Of a DNA stretch of 64,000 bases, positions 54,230-64,000 are shown one piece after another (position 1 is the first letter of the stretch; every line of letters starts with the position of its first letter). Below the pieces are notes generated by a model. The model had not been told where the DNA came from, did not search any database, and saw only the letters and a list, made by a program, of their open reading frames with translations. Both the position numbers and the translations under genes were made by a program. This stretch comes from Trichobilharzia szidati (taxonomy: Eukaryota > Platyhelminthes > Trematoda > Strigeidida > Schistosomatidae), in NCBI GenBank assembly GCA_944472155.2, contig OX235272.1, positions 13,562,354 to 13,626,353 on the forward strand. Direction: 5' to 3'.

Positions 54230-55225
54230 ATGACATGTGAAGCAATACTACTGCTTCATAAATTTTAAGTCATCAATTACAACTCCACTGTCAGGGTGGA
54301 AAACAGGAATGAGCGGAGTACTTCAGGGAACTATAACAGGCCCCTTGCCATTTCTAGTATGCGTAAATGAACTACCAAAAACTCTCAACTCATCGTCACT
54401 ATTACTTGCGGATGATATTTATATCTGGAAAAATGTAACTAGCAACGATGACAGGTCGGTCATACAAAGTGATCTAGATAAACTAACTGAATGATATAAC
54501 CGCTGTAGTAAGAAAATTAATTCCAAGAGAACTGCAGTAATGCACTTAGGTCACAAGCCTTACACGTTGTATTGCCTGGGAGACACAGAACTCCCCCATG
54601 TCAACGGACAAGCGGACTCAAGGATCACTGCCGCCTGTAACATGAAAACAACTGCAAATTTTAACGCATCTGTAACTAAGGCTTTTCGGATCCTAAGGGC
54701 ACTTCGAAGGATTCCACACGATTAGACAAATCTATTTTCAAAGTAATAAGCGCAAAATATGTCAAGCATCATCTAGAATACTGCATACAAGCAGCTAGTC
54801 CGTGGGCCAGGAATGAGGTACATTTACTGTGGGCGGCATAGAGGGCAGGCACCAAATCAGTCAGCAGTATCTCACACTATCTTTATGAGGAGATGATATG
54901 ACATTTAAATCTCTTCCCATCACCATACCTAGGGAGTAGGGGTGGCTTAATTCCGGCATACTATATATTAAGAGGTAGTCTGAGGACTGATCTATTTAAC
55001 CTTTTCTCTTTTTCTCGGATAAATTTACGAGGTTACCACCAAAAGGTGCTCAAACCCCAGCGAATAATATACGTGTGGAATTTAGGTTCTCCCACAGAGT
55101 AGTTAGCGACTGGAACTTCGTACCCTAATTCAGTAGTGTCAGCTCCATCCATGAATGCTTTAAAAGAGAAATTGAGTCTCCACGTATATATATATATATA
55201 TATAGCAGGGATTAACACAGACAAC
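54230..55225 (+). pseudogene. CR1-like LINE relic
   Basis: SGWKTGMSGVLQGTITGPLP FLVCVNELP (box with VPQG), SSLLLADDIYIWKNV (A-DD box), SDLDKLTE, then a stop; next KRTAVMHLGH, KTTANFNASVTKAFRILRAL RRI, stop, YVKHHLEYCIQAASPWARN, and a 'RVVSDWN' like end near 55,100. Related to the 18.5-22 kb element but much more decayed. A TA microsatellite (55,187-55,204) follows its tail. Confidence 0.72.
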
Positions 55226-55596
55226 AACAGTTTACTATCCTTAATATCTGAAACTAACTATATAACTTTTGTTACTTTGCCCATTCCTGATTTCTCCGGA
55301 ATTTATTGAAGTTCAGAAGACTTGCTGAAGCTAATAATATGAAAAGTGACAGACAACAGACATGTAAGATGGGATTAACAGAGACTGTAGTGTTGCAATG
55401 CACAGATAATATACCAGAATTCCCTTTTCGATACGTTAGAAATATGACTTAAACTCTTTTTCAAAGAAATCCCTTATTAAAATTTTCCATCCTAGGTAAA
55501 TGCATGCTCTGCAGCTGAAAACTGATCTATTTATAAATAATATATATTAGGTAATATTTATTGGACATCTGAATACTTGCTGACTTGACACTATAG

Positions 55597-55746
55597 GTGG
55601 AGTATTCAAAGAAAATGACACTAAGATGACCAAAGAGGACGGAGCTGGGCACGTGAATGTAGACGAAGTAAATGGCGATGCAGTGCATCACAAAGCAGAA
55701 CTAGCATCAAAAATACGTGAAGTCACTCCACTGAAGCCAGCCAAAG
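55597..55746 (+). CDS. Possible upstream exon of the NOVA-like gene
   Basis: Bounded by acceptor CACTATAG and donor AAAG|GTGCGG. It reads GVFKENDTKMTKEDGAGHVN and KAELASKIREVTPLKPAK, charged like the linker before KH1 of NOVA proteins. It ends in phase 1 and the first KH exon begins with two bases, so they join as a Gly codon. There is no homology I can name, so this rests on frame and phase only. Confidence 0.45.
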
Positions 55747-55999
55747 GTGCGGTATTAAGTATAACAAGTAAAAACAACAATTGCATAACAGCATCGTATA
55801 GGTTTAATGCGTGTATTAATGATCCCATACATATAATAGTCGATGAATCTTAGGAGTTTCGCTATCTTTAGTCTTCTCTTAATTCGTAATAATGGAAGGT
55901 GGTTTCAGCAACTATCATGTGCTATCATCTCAAGGCGCGATGACAATGGTCACACACCGCCTGCTACCCAATCCGAATTTGTAGTTATGTTAAAACAGC

Positions 56000-57780
56000 C
56001 AGAAATATAGTGTCTGTTTTAAGTGCGTCGTCTTGCATCTTCAGATGCATTCGTTTTCAATGCTTAAATATGTAGAGTTCGATACTGAATGGATTTAAAT
56101 GTTACTGGAAATGCCAAGTAACTTTAAATTCGATGATTCCACATGGTCAACTCCACAGTGTCACTTCAAGAACTAGGAATAACTTTCAGTTGTCTTAAAA
56201 TCTGTGTCAATTGCTGTGTGAAGTAATTTTGGGTTAATTTTATATGTGACCGTACTTTAGGTAGAATGGAATATATAGCCTACCTGTCGTGGCTAGATTA
56301 ATTGATTTCTAAAGTTAAGCTGTCCAAAGGTCTTGGTGTTCATCCAAATTTAATGCGAGAATGGAGTTTTCTCCACTACGTTTGCATATAATATCAGATT
56401 TCTGTCCATGAAATAAACAGGCAAAATAAAGTGCATCATTTGAAAAAAATAGACTTACAAACAACAATAAATGGAATAGGGATGCTCAGAGTAGACTTAT
56501 AAGAAGTTAAAAGACATGCTAAGGCGACTTGGAATATGTACATTTGCAGTATAGTTTCGCGCTACGAATCATGAACACCTCACATCTGTAAAAGTTCGAA
56601 CCGAGAACAATAATCGATTGGAAAACGTCTGCACGCATCACGCGTTTTTCTGAAGTCCTGGTTTTCTGTCTTGCCTGCTGCTGACAGATCTTGGAAACCT
56701 ATTGTTGAAACTCTCGGCGCTGAAAGTCTAGAAATTGCAATACCGAGTAAATCAAACTTAATTAGATAATATACACTAGCAGTAATTCTTTAGCCCAGAA
56801 TCATAGTTCCTGTTATTTAAGCCGTTGTATTTCAATAAATTAGTGACATGAATCTATGTTCAGCCTGTGAATTTGACTTAAATGCTTAGAAACCTCCTTC
56901 GAATTGTTATTTTAAATTTGAACAATCCTCTTTGTTGAATTCTTTATCGTGGTCCTCGTCCTTACTTCACTCACTCGTTATTTTGTTCTATAATCTGTTC
57001 AATTTTTAGATGCTTAATGGCTGCACTTACATAGCAGTTCTCTTATAGCTATTTAGACAACAGTTTATCGCCAACATCATTTGCATTTCGATGAGGGTAA
57101 GACGGCAGCTTCTTTTTTACAAGAGCTTTGGAAAGCCTCACAGTTGATGTCTGCTCCATTTAAAAGACTGCTACCAGATGCAAGTGAATTGAAGTAAAGA
57201 ATATTTTCTCAGTTCCGTTACTTTGTATTACATACGCTTATTTGTGTGAGTATGACGGTATCCAACCTTATCAGTATCGCAGGCGCTAGAGTCTAAATTA
57301 CTGTATTGGATTAAATCCCCAATAAAGACTTACACTGGTGACTGAGAGTATATGGAACGGTACTTACTAAACAGAAATGGATTGCTGTGACTGATGCACC
57401 ATGTGAGCTATCGGACATGTTCTACTGAAAGCTAAAAGAGTTTTTCTCTCAACTTTGGGCATAGAGCCTAAAATTTACCCACTTTATCATGTAATTAAAG
57501 CAGGTAAACATTTTAATGCTGAGGTGTTACTCGAGAATAGACATTTTTATAAGGCATCTGAAAAGCTAATTAGGTGAGTGACTGTGCCTCATTCAGATTT
57601 GATTTTTGACTTAACTGTAATTTATTATATCAGGTGTGGTCTAATTTGGGGAGAAATTGACCTTATATTTCAGTCTTTAGTAAAATTATTCATCTCACTG
57701 TACATATCTATATTGTTTCCTGAAGTGAAGTGTTATGTTTTAAAGCCAAATGAAATATACTGATTACTCAGTTTTTTTTT
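56000..57780. other. Intron of the NOVA-like gene
   Basis: No convincing exon or transposon. A short open stretch near 57,090-57,195 (EGKTAASFLQELWKASQLMS) is unassigned. Confidence 0.4.
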
Positions 57781-57793
57781 ATTAAACTTTCAG

Positions 57794-58126
57794 GCAATGT
57801 TCACTTCAAAATTCTGGTACCATCGATAGCTGCTGGTGCAATCATCGGCAAAGGAGGTGAAGCAATAACAGAAATTCAAAATCAAACATCAGCCAAAGTG
57901 AAAATGTCCAAAGCAAATGCCTTCTATCCAGGTATGTATTAGAAATCCAATGCTTAGGTTTAAAAACTAATTTCTAGGTACAACTGAACGAGTGTGCTTA
58001 ATTGTTGGTACTATTGAAAGCATACTCCGTGTATTTCAATATATATCTGAAAAAATTTATGAGAAACCAGAATCTGTTCCGAGAACTGGCTGCGAAGGTC
58101 GAATACCTACTGAGAGGCATAAACAG
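57794..58126 (+). CDS. NOVA/Pasilla-type RNA-binding protein, KH1 domain exons
   Basis: Exons 57,794-57,931 and 57,978-58,126, separated by a 46-bp intron (GTATGT...TTCTAG) that keeps phase. Protein: FKILVPSIAAGAIIGKGGEA ITEIQ, KVKMSKANAFYPG, then TTERVCLIVGTIESILRVFQ YISEKIYEKP. This matches KH1 of the neuronal splicing regulators NOVA1/2 and Drosophila Pasilla, which bind YCAY RNA. The GKGG loop between the first two helices is intact, and FYPGTTERVCLI is diagnostic of the family. The second exon ends RHKQ at CAG|GTAATA, just where KH2 would begin in NOVA, so the gene continues right of 58.1 kb, probably beyond the window. It likely acts in alternative splicing in the nucleus. Confidence 0.88.
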
Positions 58127-58459
58127 GTAATAATTAGATATTTCATCCAGTGTTCATGGTACAAAGTTATCTTAGCTCATCTAGTATGGTAAAATTTTCG
58201 GTAATATTTTTAATAATATGGAAAACCGCAGACGCTCATCATTAGATGTATCTACCTGAAAAATCTTGTTCGCTGACTTCATTGTTTTTAATGTTTCAAA
58301 TACATGTGCCAGAGGTGAATCTGGTGGTGAAGCACGATATTTTTGTGCGAAAGTAACTGATAGTCATCGTTATGCAAATGATATTTAGTCATCTCTGTAA
58401 TTCTGTTTGGAAATCGCCTTGTAAGCTAAAACAGTGTTTCAATAACTTTTGGGTCATCG

Positions 58460-60624
58460 GGATACTTCCCCTACACTTATTATATTATTATTATTGTATC
58501 CTTTAATTCCTACAGGAACATAGGGATTCAGCCGTGTGTCTCTATTGCGTTCTGTTCTCTGCTAGAGTCTTCACCTGGCTCCAAGTCTCCCCACACGTTT
58601 TTATCTCTTCTTCACATGACCTCCTCCAAGTCACCTTTGGACGACCAACTCGCCGCTTCCCTTTCGGGTTCCACTCAAGGGCTTGTCTAGTGATGTCACT
58701 TGATGGTTTCCTCAGAGTGTGACCAGCCAATCCATCTCCATTTCTTCCTGCCTATTTGTTTCACAATCGGCTCCTGCTGAGTTGGTTCGCTCCCAGAGAT
58801 CCTTGTTGCTGATCTTTTCTGGCCATCTGATCTTGAGTATTGAGCGAAGACAACTGTTAATGAAGGTTTGTAGTTTGTTTGAGATGCTCTTTATGACGCG
58901 CAGTGCAAGTCTCTGATCCGTATTGTGAATAGCACTGACTTCACATTTGAGTTGAAAATCCGGATCTTATTTTTGATGCTTAGTGTTGTTGACCTTCTGC
59001 ACACAGACTTGAGAGTAGTGAAAGCTTGTCTTGCTTTCCCGATTCTTGCTTTGATATCCTCGTCAGTTCCGCTGGCCTGTAGTTGAAACGATGCTTCCAA
59101 GGTAGGTAAGAGGTTGTTTCTTTCAGGTTCCTCCCATTTATGCTGATTGTTATCAGTTGTTGTTGTTGCTGTTGGTGGTGTTGCCCAGGAATTTTCATCA
59201 CCTCTGTTTTATCTATGTTCACCTGAAGTCCTATCTTTGATGCTTCTTCTGCTAACTTATTGCTTTTCGCTTGCATGTCTTCCAGTTTGTGGGAAATCAG
59301 ACATATATATTTTATCGGCGAAGTCCAGATCCTCCAAGTTTTTTTGTGTGAGTCCATTTTATACCTGTTTCTTCATTGCTTGCCGCTGTCTGTCGCATTA
59401 TCCAATCTAGTGCAATCAGGAAAATCATTGGCGATAGTACGCAGAGAGCCAGCGTGTCTTACTCCTGTCCTCACTTCGAAGGATTCCGTAAGTTTCCTGT
59501 TGTGGATTACTTGGCATGCAGCATTGTCGTACAGCTGTTGGATGAGGTGTATAATTGCCGGTGGCACCCCTTGGTAGTTGCGAAGTAGTTTCCAAAGCAC
59601 CTCTCGATCAACGATGTCGAAGGCCTTTTCAAAGTCGATGAAGTTGAGATAGAGAGCTGACTGCCATTCTAGGCTTTGTTCAATGATGATCCGTAATGTG
59701 GCGATCTGATCAATGCATGACTTGTTTCTCCTGAATCCAGCCTGTTCCGGTCGAAGTTTCTCATCCAGATTGGCGTGTTTGATTCTCTCCGGGATGATAC
59801 GGCTTAGAATTTTGCTTGAGATAGACAGGAGCATAATTCCGTGCCAGTTCTTGCATTGACTTAGGTCTCCTTTCTTTGGTAGTTTGAATAAGTATCCTTT
59901 CTTCCAATCTTCGGCTACTTTGCCTTCTTTCCACACCTTCTCCAGTAGTGGTGTCATCAAGTCCGCTGTTGTCTCTGGGTCCGTTTTCAATGCTTCTGCT
60001 GGGATTCCATCTGGTCCTGCTGCTTTTCCAGCTTTTAGCATCTTGATTGCCTTCAGGACTTCTGATTTCGTCGGGGATTTGGTGTTCACTGGTAGCCCTG
60101 TCTCCGTTGTTGGTATTGCTGGGCGCGTTGTAGGTGATGGTCGATTTAGGAGTCTTTTGAAGTGTTCAGCCCAGTGTTTCCTTTGCTCCACTTCTTTGGT
60201 GAGTGACTTTCCATTGTCGTCCTTCACCGGCTTGATTTGTGTCAAACATTTGCCCAATAGGTACCTAGTAGTTTGGTAGAGTGTTGCAAGGTTTCCTTTG
60301 CCTGCAGCTTTTTCTGCCTCACTTGCCATAGTTTCATAATACTTTCTTTTGTCTTCTCTGGCACTCTTCTTTACTCTTTTATTCAGTGTCTTGTAGCTTG
60401 CATTCAAATCCTGTTTTTGTTGCTCATCGGTGCACTGAAGAATCTTTTGTTTCACCATCCCTCTCTCTTCTATTAGTTTCCAAGTGTCCGTAGTGAGCCA
60501 TTGTTTGTCCTGTTTCTTCTTTCTTTCTGCCTAGAACTTCCATGCAGGTTTGACTCCACACTGTCTTCAAGTGTTGTTCCAGTCTAATTAACGAAGTCAT
60601 GTTTTGTTGCCATGGAAACAACAC
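58460..60624 (-). mobile_element. RTE family 2 LINE, RT to 3' end, frameshifted
   Basis: 60,458-59,373: KNLATLYQTTRYLLG-type linker, AGKAAGPDGIPAEALK, WKKGYLFKLPKKGDLSQCKN, EQAGFRRNKSCIDQIATLRI, YLNFIDFEKAFDIVDREVLW, RTGVRHAGS (the normally conserved RQGC is changed). The YADD region near 59,320 is broken. 59,357-58,980: VNIDKTEVMKIPGQHHQQQQ QQLITISINGRNLKETTSYL. C-terminus: MAGHTLRKPSSDITRQALEW NPKGKRRVGRPKVTWRRSCE. The 3' end near 58,460-58,515 has CCTATGTTCCTGTAGGAATT and a TAATAA tail. 5'-truncated. It lies antisense in the NOVA-like gene. Confidence 0.85.
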
Positions 60625-60837
60625 AAATTATGTGCTGCGTTATCAACGGCTTTCTGATGAATACAATTCTGTCGCAGTAATAAATAGGCTAAGGAGTCAA
60701 GAGGGTCATTATATTCTAGAAAGCAGTTTACACTAAAATCAAAGTATTTGTGTGATAAAATTCACAATATTCTTCTTGTTTTCCACATTCATATGATTAA
60801 TTAGTTAGTTTATGGGGATGAAATTATTTCCACCTTC

Positions 60838-61015
60838 ATGTACCGGACTGTTTGTTTCTCCTGTACATCTCTGTTCATTGTAGTTGCTTTGAATTTTTAC
60901 CTCTACCTTTGTGCGCTATATATGGCGTGCAGCAACTTAAACTGCTACACTTTTGTGCAAATTTCTACAATGACAACTCAGTTAGTTAGTCGGTTTCATC
61001 AAACTGTTAACTTCG
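60838..61015 (+). repeat. RTE family 1 3'UTR fragment
   Basis: Matches the LINE tail (taccttt-tg-gctatat... gcaacttaaactgctacact) seen at 5,290-5,390 and 15,060-15,150. No coding part remains. Confidence 0.55.
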
Positions 61016-61129
61016 TACTTATCAAAAAAAAAAAAAATAGTTAAACCCTCAAAAATTATGGATGGTGAAAACAACGTAAATATACGATACTAACACTACT
61101 TGAAATATCTGTGGACCACTTTCGGTTAA

Positions 61130-61780
61130 TCAGTCACTTAGACATTTACGCATATGTTCAACATAGGCCTTGCATAAACAGTCAGTTTTCTTGTGTGTTG
61201 AAGTTTCTGTAGCCCTTACGCCCAACCTCCCTCTTTTCCCGGACTTGAGACCGGTTAGAGAACTGGTGAGCCTGTGAACTAAGTAAAATAAAAAAAACTG
61301 GCCAAAAAGAATTGGCGACAATAAACTATGGGAACAAGAGAGGTTTCGCGTGCACTTCGGATTGTGAGGGCAATTGTTACTTCCCGGCTGCCCACACGGT
61401 GGAAGTTGGTTGCGTGACCGCAGAGCCCAGGGGACAACTGCTTGAGGCCGGTCACACACGGCCTGTTTTTGTTTGTTGTTTTTCATTTGGTGTGTCTCAG
61501 TAGCGTATTTATCACTTCTGCCCTGTGACACGGCAGCAGAAAGCGTGGTCGTTGTTAATCTGGGCCCCGACCGATCCGGCATGATATTTTGTGATTTATT
61601 TGAAGTCATAGGATTGGATTGGGTAACTGCTTTTAGTCTAACCGCTATCCAAACAACCTTTCTGGCATGGTAGGACCTGCAAGAACATAAGTTCCAGCCA
61701 GTATAGCTTGTTGGGTGGTCATTGCGGTGTTCAAGCCCGACCACCACGTCAAGGTAGCAGCAATCAATCAACCAATCAAG
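61130..61780 (-). repeat. Unclassified moderately GC-rich segment with a 213-codon open frame
   Basis: The minus strand is open from 61,771 to 61,130 (MIDCCYLDVVVGLEHRNDHP...), but the frame begins with a non-ATG-like context, has no recognisable domain, and has a low-complexity look (many Ser, Thr, Asn, Cys). Its composition differs from the surrounding AT-rich DNA. It directly precedes an RTE 3' fragment. More likely a repeat than a gene. Confidence 0.4.
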
Positions 61781-61789
61781 AACTTATCA

Positions 61790-62060
61790 CTCAAGAAATA
61801 TTTTGGAAAAAATGGTGATGGATAGGTCACACTGAGGAGACCGTAAAATGACATCGTTCATCAAGCTCTCGAGTAGAATCCGAATGAGGAACGACAAGTG
61901 GATCGTCCGAGGGTGACATGGAAGAGATGAGGGATTATGCGGAGTCGTTAGCCCAGCTAAAGAGGACAGCAGAAAATAGAAAAAAGTGGAGATGTGTTGT
62001 TGAAGCTCTATGCTCCACTCGGAACCCAAGGGAACAATAATAATAATAATAATATAAACG
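61790..62060 (+). pseudogene. RTE family 2 LINE 3' terminal fragment
   Basis: WIGHTEETVK, then after shifts MEEMRDYAESLAQLKRTAEN RKKWRCVVEALCSTRNPREQ, followed by (TAA)n at 62,037-62,053. It matches the end of the 9.4-10.7 kb copy. 5'-truncated. Confidence 0.78.
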
Positions 62061-63180
62061 GTCGGTTAGTAAATACATCGACTGTTGAGACAGTGTTCAG
62101 TGACATTCCAGACTTTATCTTCTTTGCTGGTTGAAGGTTCGTCGCTACCATTCTTTGCACAGCATTTTCCATAAAACATTTTTACACTCAGAGCCAGAAA
62201 TACTTTTTTATTATTTCAAAATCACTTGTCATTCCTAAGTCTTACATCAGACATTAATATCTGGTTCCACCATAGATAGATAAATACAACATATGAGGTG
62301 CTTATTTAATCGTTAACTTCTTCCCACTCGTATGATGTGAATGAAAACTAAACAGTGTTAAGAAATATCCTTCACTACCGATGGACATCTTGATACTTCG
62401 TCTGCGTTATTGATGGAGCAAATTGGTAAATGCTAATCAAGCTGTCTTTATTAAGGCTGATGTTGGCTCTTAGAAAGTAAAACTTTCAAGCCATATATCA
62501 CTTAAGAAAGGTGTTAATATGCATCGTTCTTGCTAGATCATGTGTTATTTGATAGGTTGAAAGGACATACTTTTCCTTTTCTTAGTGCTAAGCAGACTTA
62601 GAAGTTAAGTTCCGTTTGGAAAATCCGTTTTCGAGAAACAGTAGTACTCTCCTACAAATCATTTAACCTATAGATTATTGATGTAGTTACTTTGATAAAT
62701 GAGTCAAATCAGAGGAGGATGATAAATAATCTAAAAAATTCTATTTCAATTCAAGTACATCATAACATTCTGACAAGTTACTTATTTTGACTATAAAAAC
62801 ACTCGTCTTATTTTCCATCTAATTGTAATGGATTAATAACACTCGTACTATTATTATTTCTGAATGTACATTATCCCATATTGATTTTTATTCAAATATC
62901 TAATCAATTCAACTCATGTATATAAATGAAGCAAGAAAGTTGTGTGAGTGACATGATATGATTATGAGCAATAGTTTGTGCTCGAAACGTCGTATAACAC
63001 TGTTTGATTTATCAAAATGAAATCTTATCTATAGTGGAGTTATACTTTACCACAGTACCCAAGTTTTATACTTATATCAAATGAGTCGTCTTTTTAAAAT
63101 ATGGTCATCGACTGGACTTCGGGCAGCCAGTTTGTCATTAGTCCTCAAGTTATAGGTGTAGATGTTAGGCTGCTTAGTTG
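62061..63180. other. Non-coding spacer
   Basis: About 1.1 kb of AT-rich sequence with no recognised feature. Confidence 0.4.
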
Positions 63181-63182
63181 GG

Positions 63183-63770
63183 CCTCAGGATGGTCGGGGG
63201 TGAGTGCCTTGCGCTGCGGGTTGGCCACCCCTCCACACACCTCTTGAAATGCTCCCATGTGACCGGGCGTCTTACATAGCCTCTCCTGAGGAAGTCCTAC
63301 TCACTGCCTTCACGTGGTGGAGGTGTTTTTCACCAAAGTGAGAGGGCGAAAGCGGATGCCCGGCACTCTTCACTGGGTTGACTGTCCATTGGATGACAGT
63401 CTAGGGGAGATGGCTAAACCCTGATTCAAAACCTCCAACGACTGGCGTATGAAGCTCACTGGAGCTCACCGGGAGGACGTATGGACAAAGGGCTTGTTGG
63501 ATGTCTGTCCCCATTCTAAAAGGCGTATGAACCGAACTCCGGTCACCGGCTGCCAATGGATAGTGGACTCCCTACTCCACTCCTACTGCCTTGTAGGTCA
63601 CACTTGGTTGTGTAAAGGCTAGAGCTGCACTCTCAAAGAAAAGGCCGAGCGATTCTGGGGACATCACTCGTACCAAATTCCCATGAAACTTTATGAACTC
63701 TCTTACAAACGATTCGAGATGTTCATGAAGCCGGCTCATCCTCCCGTAGGAGATAGCCGAAGTAAAGTAA
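63183..63770 (+). repeat. ~600 bp dispersed repeat, copy 3
   Basis: Close match to 15,602-16,215 without the extra ~30 bp. It ends GCCGAAGTAAAGTAAAGTGA, a short-period tail. It lies ~100 bp before an RTE family 1 fragment. Confidence 0.75.
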
Positions 63771-63859
63771 AGTGAGTACTAGGTAGCTTCATTTCCCTCA
63801 CTTGAAGACACATTGTATCCTTTTCTCATTCTGTGGTATTCCCACATTCACTGGCCGTA

Positions 63860-64000
63860 GTTAAAATGGACACCATAATTAGCTCCCAGGATAGACGACT
63901 GGAGCGCTGGAAAGAACACTATGAGGAGCAGTTTAATTGGCCTACAGCCACACTTAACCTGCCGAACATCCAACACCCTGAATGGGATATAGACACAGGT
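63860..64000 (+). pseudogene. RTE family 1 LINE fragment, continues past the window
   Basis: IISSQDRRLERWKEHYEEQF NWPTATLNL, then PEWDIDTG, matching the linker before RT in the 13-kb copy (ISSHDRRLERWKEHFEEQFN). The RT would lie to the right. Confidence 0.75.

Noticed and set aside
1..64000. CRISPR arrays, bacterial operons, Shine-Dalgarno sites or rho-independent terminators
   Set aside because: Splice sites, micro-introns and eukaryotic retrotransposons show nuclear eukaryotic DNA. No spaced short direct repeats of CRISPR type were seen.

Overview
The window looks like nuclear DNA of a blood fluke (Schistosoma or a close schistosomatid trematode). The sequence is AT-rich and dominated by retrotransposon debris. 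It combines a CsRn1/Boudicca-type gypsy element, a Penelope-like element, RTE-like and CR1-like LINEs, an R2-clade endonuclease fragment and tRNA-headed SINEs, one kind with hammerhead-ribozyme motifs. Host-type genes have very short introns (28-69 bp), as reported for schistosome 5' gene regions. Species is not determined; all names rest on motifs read by eye.

Layout. 0.2-11.7 kb: a minus-strand gene of at least eight coding exons, with a helical ARM/HEAT-like N-terminal part and a C-terminal TIR domain that runs off the left edge. Its large introns hold a Penelope-like element, RTE relics, a ~600 bp repeat and a hammerhead/tRNA-type SINE pair. 12-16.2 kb: an RTE-like LINE (family 1) and a second copy of the ~600 bp repeat. 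16.2-18.5 kb: little recognisable, except two perfect palindromes back to back at 18.3 kb. 18.5-22 kb: a nearly complete but frameshifted CR1-like LINE. 22-31 kb: LINE tails, Mutator-like (MULE) relics, a SINE with clean target-site duplication, and non-coding sequence.

31-43.2 kb is a nested structure. A minus-strand CR1-like LINE has been split by a full-length gypsy element (36,414-42,617; 391-bp LTRs with about one difference; 4-bp duplication), by a tRNA-SINE and by a composite unknown insertion. The gypsy Gag/Pol junction has a textbook -1 frameshift arrangement (GGGAAAC, 6-nt spacer, hairpin), and Pol has one in-frame stop. 44.4-48.4 kb: LINE relics, a MULE/FAR1-like gene with intact micro-exons, and an inverted copy of the unknown repeat from 33-34 kb. 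48.8-55.2 kb: pieces of three LINE families, including an R2-like C-terminus. 55.6-58.1 kb: plus-strand exons of a NOVA/Pasilla-type KH RNA-binding gene that continues to the right through an antisense RTE-like LINE (family 2). 60.8-64 kb: LINE tails, the third ~600 bp repeat copy and the start of another RTE family 1 element.

The genes do not form a pathway. Two or three host genes (TIR-ARM, NOVA-like, possibly the MULE-derived gene) sit in a bed of transposons. The clearest functional interplay is between transposons: SINE 3' ends resemble those of the LINEs likely to mobilise them.
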